Below the pieces are notes generated by a model. It did no database searches. It saw nothing but the letters and a program-made list of their open reading frames with translations, and had not been told where the DNA came from. Source: Paenibacillus uliginis N3/975 (GTDB lineage: Bacteria; Bacillota; Bacilli; Paenibacillales; Paenibacillaceae). Taken from it: a stretch of 64,000 nucleotides of DNA. The translations under genes and the position numbers were made by a program. The DNA lies in assembly GCF_900177425.1 (NCBI RefSeq), contig NZ_LT840184.1, forward strand, positions 388,308 to 452,307. The letters run 5' to 3'. This document shows positions 35,220-43,967 of the stretch, one piece after another. The number at the start of each line of letters is the position of its first letter. Within the stretch, counting starts at the first letter, position 1.

Positions 35220-36452
35220 ATGGCAAAACAAAAAATCGTACTGGCGTATTCCGGCGGTCTGGACACGTCGGTTATCCTGAGATGGCTCAAAGAAACCTAC
35301 GATGCTGAAATTATCGCATTTACGGCTGATATCGGACAAAAGGAAGAGCTTGACGGCTTGGAGGAAAAAGCGTTGGCTACCGGCGCTTCGAAAGTATATA
35401 TTGACGACCTTCGTGCAGAGTTCGCTGAAGATTTCATCTATCCGATGTTCCAATCCGGCGCTCTTTATGAAGGTCAGTATCTGCTCGGCACGAGCATTGC
35501 ACGTCCGCTGATCGCGAAGCGTATGGTTGACATCGCCCGCGCTGAAGGTGCAACAATGATCGCGCATGGTGCTACGGGTAAAGGAAATGACCAGGTTCGT
35601 TTTGAACTCGGTGTAGCAGGGCTTGCTCCTGACATTGAAGTGATTGCGCCTTGGCGTATCGAAGAATTCCGTAACAAGTTCCCAGGACGTGCCGAGATGA
35701 TTGCTTATGCAGAGGAGCATGGCATTCCGGTAACCGCATCGGCAGCGAAATCCTACTCTATGGACCGCAACTTGCTGCATATCAGTTATGAGAGCGGCGT
35801 GCTTGAAGATCCATGGTTTGATGCGAGTGCACCGGAGAGCAAGGACATGTACCTGCTCAGCGTGTCTCCTGAAGATGCTCCGGATGAAGCTGAATACCTG
35901 GAGCTGGAATTTGAAAAAGGGAACTGTGTAGCACTGAACGGCGAATCGCTCAGCCCGCTCCAGGCGATGGAGAAGCTGAACGAACTCGGTGGCAAGCATG
36001 GCATTGGACGTGTGGACATGGTAGAGAACCGTTTTGTTGGTATGAAGAGCCGTGGCGTCTATGAGACTCCAGGCGGAACGATTCTGTTCACCGCTCACCG
36101 TAAAATGGAGTCCATCACGATGGACCGTGAAGTGATGAACCTGCGCGACAGTCTCATTACCCGTTATAGCACGCTTGTGTATAACGGCTTCTGGTTCGCA
36201 CCGGAGCGTCTGGCTCTGCAGGCACTCGTCACAGAAAGCCAGAAGAACGTAACCGGAACCGTTCGCGTGAAATTGTACAAAGGCAACGTGATTGCGGCTG
36301 GTGTGAAAAGCCCTGTCAGCCTGTACAATCCTGACATCGCTACGATGGAAGCGGACCCGACACAGGCTTATGATCAAGGCGATGCTACCGGATTTATTCG
36401 CTTGAACGCATTGCGTTTGAAAGTGGCTACCGGCGTAGACCAGAATCAATAA
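35220..36452 (+). CDS. argG: Argininosuccinate synthase
   Basis: This 410-residue ATP pyrophosphatase begins VLAYSGGLDTSVILRWL, the PP-loop, and contains GATGKGNDQVRFE and YSMDRNLLHISYE. It condenses citrulline with aspartate. ATG 35220 follows GAGAGGGAG, 61 bases after argF with no terminator, so readthrough is likely. A cluster of palindromes follows the gene. Confidence 0.97.
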   Translation: MAKQKIVLAYSGGLDTSVILRWLKETYDAEIIAFTADIGQKEELDGLEEKALATGASKVYIDDLRAEFAEDFIYPMFQSGALYEGQYLLGTSIARPLIAKRMVDIARAEGATMIAHGATGKGNDQVRFELGVAGLAPDIEVIAPWRIEEFRNKFPGRAEMIAYAEEHGIPVTASAAKSYSMDRNLLHISYESGVLEDPWFDASAPESKDMYLLSVSPEDAPDEAEYLELEFEKGNCVALNGESLSPLQAMEKLNELGGKHGIGRVDMVENRFVGMKSRGVYETPGGTILFTAHRKMESITMDREVMNLRDSLITRYSTLVYNGFWFAPERLALQALVTESQKNVTGTVRVKLYKGNVIAAGVKSPVSLYNPDIATMEADPTQAYDQGDATGFIRLNALRLKVATGVDQNQ

Positions 36453-36458
36453 CCATTG

Positions 36459-36640
36459 CGGACTGACGTTCCGCTATTTTATGGTTTTTGTCTCAATTGA
36501 GAAAGAATGAGGACAGTAAAGCCGCTATTTGCTTATAATCGTGTTCATTTGAGCATGATTTAACCTGATAGCGGAATCTGAGTCCTCGAATACATTAAAA
36601 AGCTTCTTATTGGCATAAATAGCGGATCTACAGTCCGTAA
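36459..36640. repeat. Nested palindromic cluster of four related units
   Basis: Four units share the pattern ATAGCGGA-n-CAGTCC. Units at 36459-36481 and 36510-36533 read on the minus strand; those at 36566-36589 and 36617-36640 read on the plus strand. The outer pair is complementary (CGGACTG / CAGTCCG with CCGCTATTT / AAATAGCGG) and so is the inner pair (GAGGAC / GTCCTC with CCGCTAT / ATAGCGG), forming one nested fold. It resembles REP/BIME elements. The rest of the gap to argH (36641-36873) holds nothing clear. Confidence 0.75.
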
Positions 36641-36873
36641 AGTCTTACCGCGTGCCTTTCCCGGCGCCCGGTGTAATGACAGGCTGCTGCACGATCAGCG
36701 CCAGACGTCGGTGGATATCGTAGTTCGGCTAGCAATTACAGTATCAACTATACTTAAACAGGCGAAGGCCGTTTCATGTCAGATGGTAATGTGAAGCATA
36801 TCTCTTATGGGATGAGTTTCATAGCCGCGGCGGGAGACGGCCCTCTGCCTTAAACGAAAGTGGGGCAAACGTA

Positions 36874-38292
36874 GTGAGCAAGTTGTGGGGAGGACGTTTT
36901 ACGAAGCAGACCAATGCTTTGGTAGAACAATACACAGCATCTATCGGTTTCGATAAGCAATTAGCCGAGGAGGATATTCAGGGCAGCCTTGCGCATGTAT
37001 CCATGCTGGGCAAATGCGGCATTGTGCCGCAGGAGGATGTTGAGAGCATCAAGTCTGGTCTGAACAAAGTGTTAGAACGGATTCGTAAGGGCGAGATTGA
37101 GTTCTCGGTTTCCGACGAAGATATTCATATGAACATCGAGAAAAATCTGATCGAAGAAGTGGGGCCTGTAGGTGGCAAGCTGCATACAGGACGCAGCCGG
37201 AACGACCAGGTCGCAACTGATATGCATCTGTATTTACGCAACCGCGTTGTTGAGTTGACCGGTATGTTGCATGAACTGCAGACGGCGCTGATCGGACAGG
37301 CCAAGGACAATCTCGACACGATTATTCCAGGCTATACGCATCTGCAGCGGGCGCAGCCGATCCTGTTCGCACATCATCTGATGGCTTACGTGTCCATGTT
37401 CCAGCGTGACATTGGCCGTCTGATCGACAGCTACAAGCGGATTAACATCCTGCCGCTGGGTGCAGGTGCACTCGCAGGAACAACTTTCCCTATCGATCGG
37501 CATTTTGTAGCGGAGCAGCTAGGATTTGACGGTGTATATGAGAACAGTCTGGATGCCGTGAGTGATCGCGACTTCATCCTGGAGTTCTTATCGGATGCTT
37601 CCATGATTATGATGCACCTCTCCCGCCTGAGTGAAGAACTTGTGCTGTGGAGCAGCACGGAGTTCAATTTCATCGAGCTGGATGATGCATTCTGCACAGG
37701 CAGCAGTATTATGCCGCAGAAGAAGAACCCTGACGTGCCTGAGCTTGTCCGCGGCAAAACCGGACGTGTATACGGAAATCTGATGGGTCTGTTCACAGTC
37801 CTCAAGTCGCTGCCGCTCGCCTACAATAAGGATATGCAGGAAGACAAAGAAGGCATGTTCGACACCGTAGCTACACTTGAAGGTGCGTTGCAGCTGTTCG
37901 CACCGATGATCGCAACGATGAAAGTGAACAAGGGCCGGATGCGTGAAGCCGTGAATACCGACTTCTCCAATGCGACAGATATCGCAGACTTCCTCGTAGG
38001 GAAGGGGCTTCCGTTCCGTCAGGCGCATGAAGTGATTGGCAAAACTGTGTTGTACTGTATCCAGAACAACAAGTTCTTGCTTGACCTGACATTGGAAGAG
38101 TTCCAGCAGTTCTCACCGTTATTTGACGACAGCATCTATCAGGTGTTGCAGCCGGAGACGGTCGTTAACGCCCGTAACGTATACGGTGGCACGGCTACGC
38201 CTCAGGTGAAGGCAGCTATCGACCGTGCGGAGCAGGCTTTATCGGTGTCGGCTGAATGGATTCAGGCTCATTCCGCAGGAGCGAATAAGTAA
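36874..38292 (+). CDS. argH: Argininosuccinate lyase
   Basis: The 472-residue fumarase/aspartase-superfamily enzyme releases arginine and fumarate. It has MSKLWGGRF at the start, HTGRSRNDQVATD, TIIPGYTHLQRAQP and the signature GSSIMPQKKNPDVPEL with the catalytic serine loop. Start is GTG 36874 with AAAGTGGGG upstream. It is separated from argG by 421 bases of palindromic DNA, so it may have its own promoter, though I see none convincing. Confidence 0.97.
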   Translation: MSKLWGGRFTKQTNALVEQYTASIGFDKQLAEEDIQGSLAHVSMLGKCGIVPQEDVESIKSGLNKVLERIRKGEIEFSVSDEDIHMNIEKNLIEEVGPVGGKLHTGRSRNDQVATDMHLYLRNRVVELTGMLHELQTALIGQAKDNLDTIIPGYTHLQRAQPILFAHHLMAYVSMFQRDIGRLIDSYKRINILPLGAGALAGTTFPIDRHFVAEQLGFDGVYENSLDAVSDRDFILEFLSDASMIMMHLSRLSEELVLWSSTEFNFIELDDAFCTGSSIMPQKKNPDVPELVRGKTGRVYGNLMGLFTVLKSLPLAYNKDMQEDKEGMFDTVATLEGALQLFAPMIATMKVNKGRMREAVNTDFSNATDIADFLVGKGLPFRQAHEVIGKTVLYCIQNNKFLLDLTLEEFQQFSPLFDDSIYQVLQPETVVNARNVYGGTATPQVKAAIDRAEQALSVSAEWIQAHSAGANK

Positions 38293-38330
38293 AAAATATC
38301 AGTTTGACCCGCAAAATATCCGCAGTTTAA

Positions 38331-38373
38331 AGGGGTGCCCCAAGTAGATTGTTCTACAATGGGCACCCCTGTT
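38331..38373 (+). terminator. argH terminator
   Basis: AGGGGTGCCC pairs with GGGCACCCCT around a 22-base loop that itself contains GTAGA/TCTAC, followed by GTTTAATG. The stem is strong and the T tract weak. It may serve both strands, as the esterase gene converges on it. Confidence 0.8.
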
Positions 38374-38434
38374 TAATGTTCAAAATAGATTTAAAAGTGC
38401 ATGTAACTTCAACGGGAGTCGGCTCAGTTGTGGC

Positions 38435-39211
38435 TCAGTCCTTGCGAAGCGGCAGCCAGTTCAATACGTCTTGGATTTTGTCATCCCAATAACCCCAATC
38501 ATGTGCGCCGGGACCTTCCGCATAGGTTAAATCCAGCGATGTATCCTGGCAGGCTTTCAGGAACGTCTGGTTGTCATCATACAGAAAATCTTCCGTTCCA
38601 CAGCACTGATACAGTTTTGGCTTTGGTCCTTTGGATTGGTCCAACTGCTGCAGAAGTGACAGAAGATCGTTGTCGCTTCCCTGAATCGGGCTGTCTCCAA
38701 AGATCATTTGCATCTCTCGGTTAAGGCCATCGTTCAAAGAACTTCCGGCCAGATCCAATGCACCGGACAAGCTGGCCGCTGCTGCAAACATCTCAGGTTT
38801 TCGCAGTCCAAGTTTGAAAGCACCGTATCCGCCCATCGACAGCCCGGCTACGAAATTATCTTCACGCTTATCCGATAGCGGGAAGAAGGAACGGGCCAGA
38901 GCGGGAAGCTCCTCACTGATAAAGGTCCAGTATTTGCCGCCGTATTCCATGTCTGTGTAAAAACTGCGATGTACTTGTGGCATGACGACCGCGATTCCCA
39001 TAGATGCTACATATCGCTCGATGGATGTCCGGCGCAGCCAGATGGAATCGTCATCGGATAAACCGTGAAGCAGATAGAGTGTGGGATGGCGATGCGAGCC
39101 TGCACGATTTTCCATGCCGATTTGTGTAGATGTGTTCTGTGGGAGAATGACGGTCATTGTTGTACTAAGTCCGAGTGCTTCCGAGAAAAAATGACATTGC
39201 ATAAGTGCCAT
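38435..39211 (-). CDS. Alpha/beta-hydrolase esterase (esterase D / tributyrin esterase family)
   Basis: This 258-residue protein has an N-terminal beta-rich start (TMTVILPQN), LYLLHGLSDDDSIWLRRT, the nucleophile elbow GLSMGGYGAFKLG, and the histidine in GAHDWGYWDD. The Ser-Asp-His triad is thus complete. Relatives hydrolyse short acyl esters or act as S-formylglutathione hydrolases; the CFP-10-like secretion signal is absent, so it is probably cytoplasmic. GAGAGGGGAT precedes its ATG. The gene stands alone on the minus strand. Confidence 0.88.
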   Translation of the reverse strand: MALMQCHFFSEALGLSTTMTVILPQNTSTQIGMENRAGSHRHPTLYLLHGLSDDDSIWLRRTSIERYVASMGIAVVMPQVHRSFYTDMEYGGKYWTFISEELPALARSFFPLSDKREDNFVAGLSMGGYGAFKLGLRKPEMFAAAASLSGALDLAGSSLNDGLNREMQMIFGDSPIQGSDNDLLSLLQQLDQSKGPKPKLYQCCGTEDFLYDDNQTFLKACQDTSLDLTYAEGPGAHDWGYWDDKIQDVLNWLPLRKD

Positions 39212-39380
39212 GCGAAAATATCCCCTCTCGTTTCTTATAGTGGTCTATAAAACTAATGTAATCGATGAACATGGCCGTAGAATATATGGCCGAGCTTCCT
39301 ATTTATCTCAGATGATAGCATAAAAAATGATAATATGTATTATAAGACTTCATATGTAGCAATGAAAGGATGTCTGTTAT

Positions 39381-39581
39381 ATGACGAATGACGTTCTTAT
39401 AGATATTTTGAACAAGTATGGAATACATGAGCCTGTTATTAAATTTCTAAGACATAATGAAAATAGGACATACAAAATTGATGACGCAGTTAGTGGAAAC
39501 TCATATTTACTTCGGATTCATCAACCCATTAAAGATAATATGACAGACCTGCAGCATACATATCAAACCGCTGCTATGTAA
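39381..39581 (+). pseudogene. Truncated aminoglycoside phosphotransferase-family gene
   Basis: The 66-residue frame reads like the first quarter of an APH/choline-kinase-type protein (YGIHEPVIKFL, ENRTYKIDD, SYLLRIHQP). It keeps a ribosome site (GAAAGGATG) and start but ends after LQHTYQTAAM. The lobe with the Brenner motif and DFG-type residues is gone, so it cannot be an active kinase. No continuation is found in the following 400 bases, which hold a short inverted repeat at 39610 and the second fold-back element. Confidence 0.65.
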
Positions 39582-39720
39582 GGTTATCGGTGGGTGTTCT
39601 TTTAGTACTTCTCCGTCTCTAGACGGAGATGAACTTCAGCCAAAAGAACGTTTGCTGTTTAGTCGGCTTATGTTACATTACTGGTAAATAGCTTTATGAC
39701 GGGTAAACCATCTAGTGGAA

Positions 39721-39956
39721 CTATATAGATTGAACTAAATAGAAATACTTCAACGGAGAAGGCGGAATTATTTTGGAGAAGCGTAGCGTTCGACCGAAAG
39801 CTTTCCACAGGAAAGCTCGCATCGGAAGCATAAGCTGCCCCCGGGTTTCAACGGTTGTATAAATACATCAAAGAAATCTGGGGGCACAGAGATCGGAAGA
39901 ATAATCCGCATTCGTAGTGATGCTCAGGCTAAGAATCTTTAGTTCAACTTATATAG
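39721..39956. repeat. Dispersed fold-back element, copy 2
   Basis: The core is nearly the same as copy 1. Here the ends are well kept: 19 bases at 39721-39739 (CTATATAGATTGAACTAAA) are an inverted copy of 39938-39956 with two mismatches. The inner arms AGCTTTCC/GGAAAGCT and GCCCCCGGGTTTC/GAAATCTGGGGGC are present. The element ends 24 bases before the first bactofilin gene, so it could supply or affect its leader. Confidence 0.85.
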
Positions 39957-39980
39957 CGTGAAGAAACGGGGGATATTGCA

Positions 39981-40706
39981 GTGGAAGAGTTCGTACAAAA
40001 ACGTGATAACTTGCATATTGCGGGAGTTGGAAAAACAGAGGGAGGCGTGTACGCCAAGGTTCAGCTGGATGGAATGGGCACGGTCGGCGGGAGTCTGGAC
40101 TGTGATGATTTTATTGGAAACGGTTCGGTAAGTGTCAAAGGTGCACTTACTGCAAAAAAAGTCCGCATTAATGGTACTGGAAGTGTGGACGGCCCCATGG
40201 ATGCGCTGGACGTGAATGTGGGCGGTTCCGCCAAAATAAAATCTGATGTACGTGCACGAAAGATGACGGTGAGCGGTCGATGTCATATTTACGGCAAATT
40301 GACTTCAAAAAAAATAGAACTGAGCGGAAGTCTGAAAGCGGAAAATATTCAAACGGAAAACATCGAGGTAAAGGGAGGATTTCATGTAGAGGATGTGCTT
40401 CAAGCGGATACGATGGAGATTAAGCTGTATGACCGCTGCGAAGCTCGGGAAATCTATGGAAATTACATTACGGTGCGCAAAAAAGGAAAACATATCTGGG
40501 AAAAGCTTTCTTTTTCATTTCGGCCATCTCGCTTGTATGTTCGATTCATGGAAGGAAATAGGGTGGAGGTGGAGCATACGGAGGCGGACATTATCCGCGG
40601 AAACCGGATCATTCTCGGACCGGGTTGTAATGTGCGATTGGTTGAATACAGAGAAGAGCTTATTCAAGACCCCTCTGCAGAGGTTGGAGAAGTACGCTTA
40701 ATTTGA
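39981..40706 (+). CDS. Bactofilin-like polymer-forming cytoskeletal protein (first of two)
   Basis: This 241-residue protein consists mainly of a beta-helical bactofilin/DUF583 stretch: repeating G-x-V/I units such as GVYAKVQLDGMGTVGGSLDC and SGRCHIYGKLTSKKIELSG. The C-terminus, LVEYREEL, is shared with its neighbour. In B. subtilis a tandem pair of such proteins (YhbE/YhbF, also called BacE/BacF) is needed for flagellar function. GTG 39981 is preceded by ACGGGGGAT. The protein has no signal peptide or membrane segment and should polymerise in the cytoplasm. Confidence 0.8.
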   Translation: MEEFVQKRDNLHIAGVGKTEGGVYAKVQLDGMGTVGGSLDCDDFIGNGSVSVKGALTAKKVRINGTGSVDGPMDALDVNVGGSAKIKSDVRARKMTVSGRCHIYGKLTSKKIELSGSLKAENIQTENIEVKGGFHVEDVLQADTMEIKLYDRCEAREIYGNYITVRKKGKHIWEKLSFSFRPSRLYVRFMEGNRVEVEHTEADIIRGNRIILGPGCNVRLVEYREELIQDPSAEVGEVRLI

Positions 40707-40779
40707 TCTGCAACCGAAGCGCTGTTCAGCGCTTAGTAACAACACGTATATATTAGGATGCTGAAAGGGGGAACTCTGG

Positions 40780-41505
40780 GTGACAGTATATGAAACAGAG
40801 GTAAGACAAAATGTATCAATCATGGGCAACGGGACCTCTAACGGAGGGATTCTGGGTAAGCTGCGTGTTAATGGAGATGGCCGGATTTATGGAGATGCAG
40901 ATTGTTTGATATTTCGGTGCAACGGAAGCGCTGAGGTGGAAGGAAGTTTGCGCTCCCGGGAAACCCGGGTTAATGGGCAGCTGAACGTAAATGATAATCT
41001 GGAAGCAGAGCAAATGAAGATTAACGGTGGATTGAAGGCGGGCGGCAGTGCCCGTATCGGCCATATTCACGTCAATGGAGATTTGTTGATCGGGAACACG
41101 TTGTCATCTGTAAAGCTGACGGTAAATGGAACCTTGGAGGCCCGGGATGAGATTGGTGTCGAGAACTTGACAGTTAGAGGGAAAATTAAGGCTGGCAGAG
41201 CGCTGTATGGCAGAGAGATCAATATCAAGCTCCACGGCGGTTCTTCCCAAGTGTCCAGAATGACGGGCGAATCTATTTCAGTATCTATTTCTCGTCTTGC
41301 CAGAGTAATCGGATCACTCCACATAACTAGCCTGAAGACCGGACATATTGAGGGTGACGATATCTTTCTAGAAAATACGATAGCAGACACAGTCCGCGGT
41401 CGGAGGGTGACTATAGGCCGGGGGTGCGTCATTGGGCTGGTTGAATACAGCGAGGAACTGAGGACGGACAGGAGCGCGGAGATTTTGAATGCTGAACGTA
41501 TATAA
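40780..41505 (+). CDS. Bactofilin-like polymer-forming cytoskeletal protein (second of two)
   Basis: This is a paralogue of the preceding gene with the same length (241) and plan: VNGDGRIYGDADC, VEGSLRSRETRVNGQLNV, VKLTVNGTLEARDEI and the ending VIGLVEYSEEL. It starts at GTG 40780 after AAAGGGGGAA, 73 bases downstream of the first copy. The two probably co-assemble. Given motAB and flagellin-glycosylation genes in the window, a motility role as for BacE/BacF is plausible but not shown. Confidence 0.8.
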   Translation: MTVYETEVRQNVSIMGNGTSNGGILGKLRVNGDGRIYGDADCLIFRCNGSAEVEGSLRSRETRVNGQLNVNDNLEAEQMKINGGLKAGGSARIGHIHVNGDLLIGNTLSSVKLTVNGTLEARDEIGVENLTVRGKIKAGRALYGREINIKLHGGSSQVSRMTGESISVSISRLARVIGSLHITSLKTGHIEGDDIFLENTIADTVRGRRVTIGRGCVIGLVEYSEELRTDRSAEILNAERI

Positions 41506-41533
41506 ATATAAAAAGTGAAAAGGTGTTAAAAAA

Positions 41534-41567
41534 AGAACAGAGGCATGAAGTGCCCCTGTTCTTTTTT
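41534..41567. terminator. Bidirectional terminator between bactofilin and VanW genes
   Basis: AGAACAGAGGCA pairs with TGCCCCTGTTCT, flanked by A7 on one side and T6 on the other, so both converging transcripts can end here. Confidence 0.9.
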
Positions 41568-41643
41568 GTGCGTATTGCTTCGCACCACGTGCAGTTTCCA
41601 GCGTGAGGTGTGGCGTTGTATGACGGCGGTCGACCACATGAGA

Positions 41644-43074
41644 CTACGGATTGCTGACTCCATCCTCGACAACGGGTGCTTTAGGCAGGTCTCTTGCGCC
41701 AGGCAACTCACCATTCGACGGATTCATACCGACGATTGTGCTTTGTCCCCGATAAATGTCGCGGGAAATTCGAATGCGTTCGGTTACCTTTCCGTTAACC
41801 TTCTTGATACGGTAGGTTTCTACGACATACCCGGGTTTGCCATTCTGCAGTACCCTGTGTTTGCCGGGAGATAATGAGCCGTCTCGGACATACTTTAGCG
41901 GAGCAGGAATACCCTGCACGATTTTTGATTCGAGTGAATAGACGGTGTCTTTCGGAAAAGTTCCGAAAAACTTGAGTGTCAGGGTCCGACCGGTGACCTC
42001 GGCGTGGATCAGCAGATGCTTGCCGGTATTGTTGCGGAATCGGAAATTAATGTACCCTTCAGCAAAGGTGGCGTCCTGACCCTTGGGCAAATAATTGACC
42101 GGAAGGGAATGGCTTCGGCGTTCCGTCACTTCGAGTCCGGTCAATAGAACGGCATTGTATACAGTGCTGGACACTTGACAGATTCCTCCGCCAATCCCCG
42201 GCACGAGCTTGCCGCTAACGATGACCGGCGCTTGCTTGAAGCCGAATTTTTGCCGGGCTCTCTCCACCACTTCGGCATAGTTGAATTCATCGCCCGGTTT
42301 CAGAATCATCCCGTTCACGGCTTTGGCGGCAGCCGTGATGTTATGTACTCGGCCCGGACCGCTTGCGCCTAGTTGGGTAGAGAACTGTATGATTTTCCGT
42401 TCGATGCCCTCAGCTTGCAGAGATTTTACCGTTACATCCGGTACAAGCAAAGTGAGAGGCAGCTCAACCATAATGATCTCAGGGGGATCAGACTGCAGAA
42501 CAGAGAAATCGCTAGGAATGGCTGCCCCAAATCGGTCGCTAAGCGCCGTCCAGTCAATCCGGAACGTCGTCTGCTCAGGTATGTAGCGCACGATGTCGCC
42601 GGTAATGCTGCGTACCGCATTGACCGGTTCTCCGAAGCGGTCTTTTTCCCATTCCGTGTGGAATCTCTTCTTTAGAGTATCGAGATCCCAATCAGGGTAG
42701 ATGCTCCAGATTTTCTCGAACTGGTACCGATATAAAGCCCGTTCCCACAGGTCTCCCTCAGTGAACTTGGATACAGCGCTACGGAAATCGTTCGCTTCAT
42801 ACTTCACCCCGGCTTCCCTAAGGCTAAGCGTCTCCTCCTCTCCATTAAGATGGTCCCCGAAGAATTGCACCTGAATCGATTCCATAGCTTTTAAGCGTTC
42901 GTCTAGTTCGTTTAGAACCTCACGAGCGGGCCTTCCTCCGATGTCCCAGCCAGATAGCATGACGCCTTTAGGCAGGATATTTTGATTGGCATAGAGGGCC
43001 AGTCCGCCATAACAAATAGACCCGATTAACAGCACACTAATGACAACGATAAGACCAATGTGAATTTTTTTCAT
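41644..43074 (-). CDS. Membrane-anchored VanW family protein
   Basis: The 476-residue protein has an N-terminal membrane segment (residues 5-29, IGLIVVISVLLIGSICYGGLA is partly its core), then peptidoglycan-binding-4-type repeats (~40-230), then a VanW domain with VPGIGGGICQVSSTVYNAVL near 300 and a G5-like tail. The family is tied to cell-wall processes and to vancomycin clusters, but its biochemical role is not settled. AAGGTGG precedes the ATG. It is divergent from ftsE and shares a palindromic intergenic region with it. Confidence 0.85.
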   Translation of the reverse strand: MKKIHIGLIVVISVLLIGSICYGGLALYANQNILPKGVMLSGWDIGGRPAREVLNELDERLKAMESIQVQFFGDHLNGEEETLSLREAGVKYEANDFRSAVSKFTEGDLWERALYRYQFEKIWSIYPDWDLDTLKKRFHTEWEKDRFGEPVNAVRSITGDIVRYIPEQTTFRIDWTALSDRFGAAIPSDFSVLQSDPPEIIMVELPLTLLVPDVTVKSLQAEGIERKIIQFSTQLGASGPGRVHNITAAAKAVNGMILKPGDEFNYAEVVERARQKFGFKQAPVIVSGKLVPGIGGGICQVSSTVYNAVLLTGLEVTERRSHSLPVNYLPKGQDATFAEGYINFRFRNNTGKHLLIHAEVTGRTLTLKFFGTFPKDTVYSLESKIVQGIPAPLKYVRDGSLSPGKHRVLQNGKPGYVVETYRIKKVNGKVTERIRISRDIYRGQSTIVGMNPSNGELPGARDLPKAPVVEDGVSNP

Positions 43075-43167
43075 GCGAAACCACCTTTTTTGCTTCTGAT
43101 TAACCGTAGTTCAAGCACCTTTTAATGTATATGTCACAGGGCCGATAAACTTTCGGGTACTCAAAAG

Positions 43168-43183
43168 GTAACAAATTTGTTAC
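43168..43183. promoter_or_regulatory. 16-bp perfect palindrome between vanW and ftsE
   Basis: GTAACAAATTTGTTAC is fully symmetrical and overlaps a likely TACAAT -10 box at 43181 for ftsE. It could be an operator for a dimeric repressor. I do not recognise the protein that would bind it. Confidence 0.5.
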
Positions 43184-43229
43184 AATGAGTGATGTCATGA
43201 GGATTTTTATTGGATTTTAAAGGAATTAC

Positions 43230-43967
43230 ATGGAAAGTGTCGAAAGTATAAGGGCTAATCAAGTAATGGGAAGTGATGAAGTGATAGAAATGCAGGATGT
43301 GTGGAAGACCTATCCGAACGGCACCCATGCACTTCAAGGGGCCTCGGTAAAAATCGACCGCAATGAGTTTGTTTACGTCGTCGGACCATCCGGCGCTGGT
43401 AAATCGACATTTATGAAACTCATCTATAGAGAAGAAGTACCTACCAAAGGGCAGATTTCAGTCAACGGATTTAATATCGGTAAGCTGAAACAGCGCAAAA
43501 TCCCTTATGTTCGGCGTAATATCGGGGTTATCTTTCAAGATTTTCGACTCCTGCCGAAGATGACAGCTTATGAAAATGTAGCCTTTGCTATGGAAGTAAT
43601 TGAGGCGCCTACGCGTCTGATGAAAAAGCGGGTCATGGAAGTCCTTGATCTTGTGGGGCTGAAGTCCAAGGCAACCCGCCTACCGGCTCAATTGTCCGGC
43701 GGGGAACAGCAGCGGATTGCTATAGCTCGGGCGATTGTGAACAATCCGTCTGTGATTATAGCGGACGAGCCTACAGGCAACTTGGATCCGGAGACTTCGT
43801 GGGGAATTATGCAGTTGCTTGATGAGATCAATTTCCGGGGAACAACCATCGTGATGGCAACCCATAACAAAGATATCGTAAATACGATGCGTAAACGCGT
43901 TATCGCCATTGAACAAGGACAAATTGTCCGAGATCAGGTGAGAGGGGAGTACGGATATGACTTTTAA
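43230..43967 (+). CDS. ftsE: Cell-division ABC transporter ATPase FtsE
   Basis: The 245-residue ATPase has Walker A GPSGAGKST, Q-loop FQDFRLLPKMTAYENV, signature LSGGEQQR, Walker B VIIADEPTGNLDPE and H-loop ATHNKDIV. FtsEX transmits ATP hydrolysis across the membrane to activate cell-wall hydrolases. About 20 residues precede the usual start; ATG 43230 has AAAGGA at good spacing, though the later ATG at 43266 is possible. It overlaps ftsX by 11 bases. Confidence 0.95.
   Translation: MESVESIRANQVMGSDEVIEMQDVWKTYPNGTHALQGASVKIDRNEFVYVVGPSGAGKSTFMKLIYREEVPTKGQISVNGFNIGKLKQRKIPYVRRNIGVIFQDFRLLPKMTAYENVAFAMEVIEAPTRLMKKRVMEVLDLVGLKSKATRLPAQLSGGEQQRIAIARAIVNNPSVIIADEPTGNLDPETSWGIMQLLDEINFRGTTIVMATHNKDIVNTMRKRVIAIEQGQIVRDQVRGEYGYDF

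Noticed and set aside
35091..36449. Long open frame opposite argG
   Set aside because: It is the antisense of a highly conserved gene, lacks a ribosome site and resembles no family; long shadow frames are common opposite biased coding sequence.
36645..36728. Short minus-strand frame (28 codons, ending VITPGAGKGTR) between argG and argH
   Set aside because: No start, no ribosome site and no family match; too short to separate from chance, though it might be a decayed gene.
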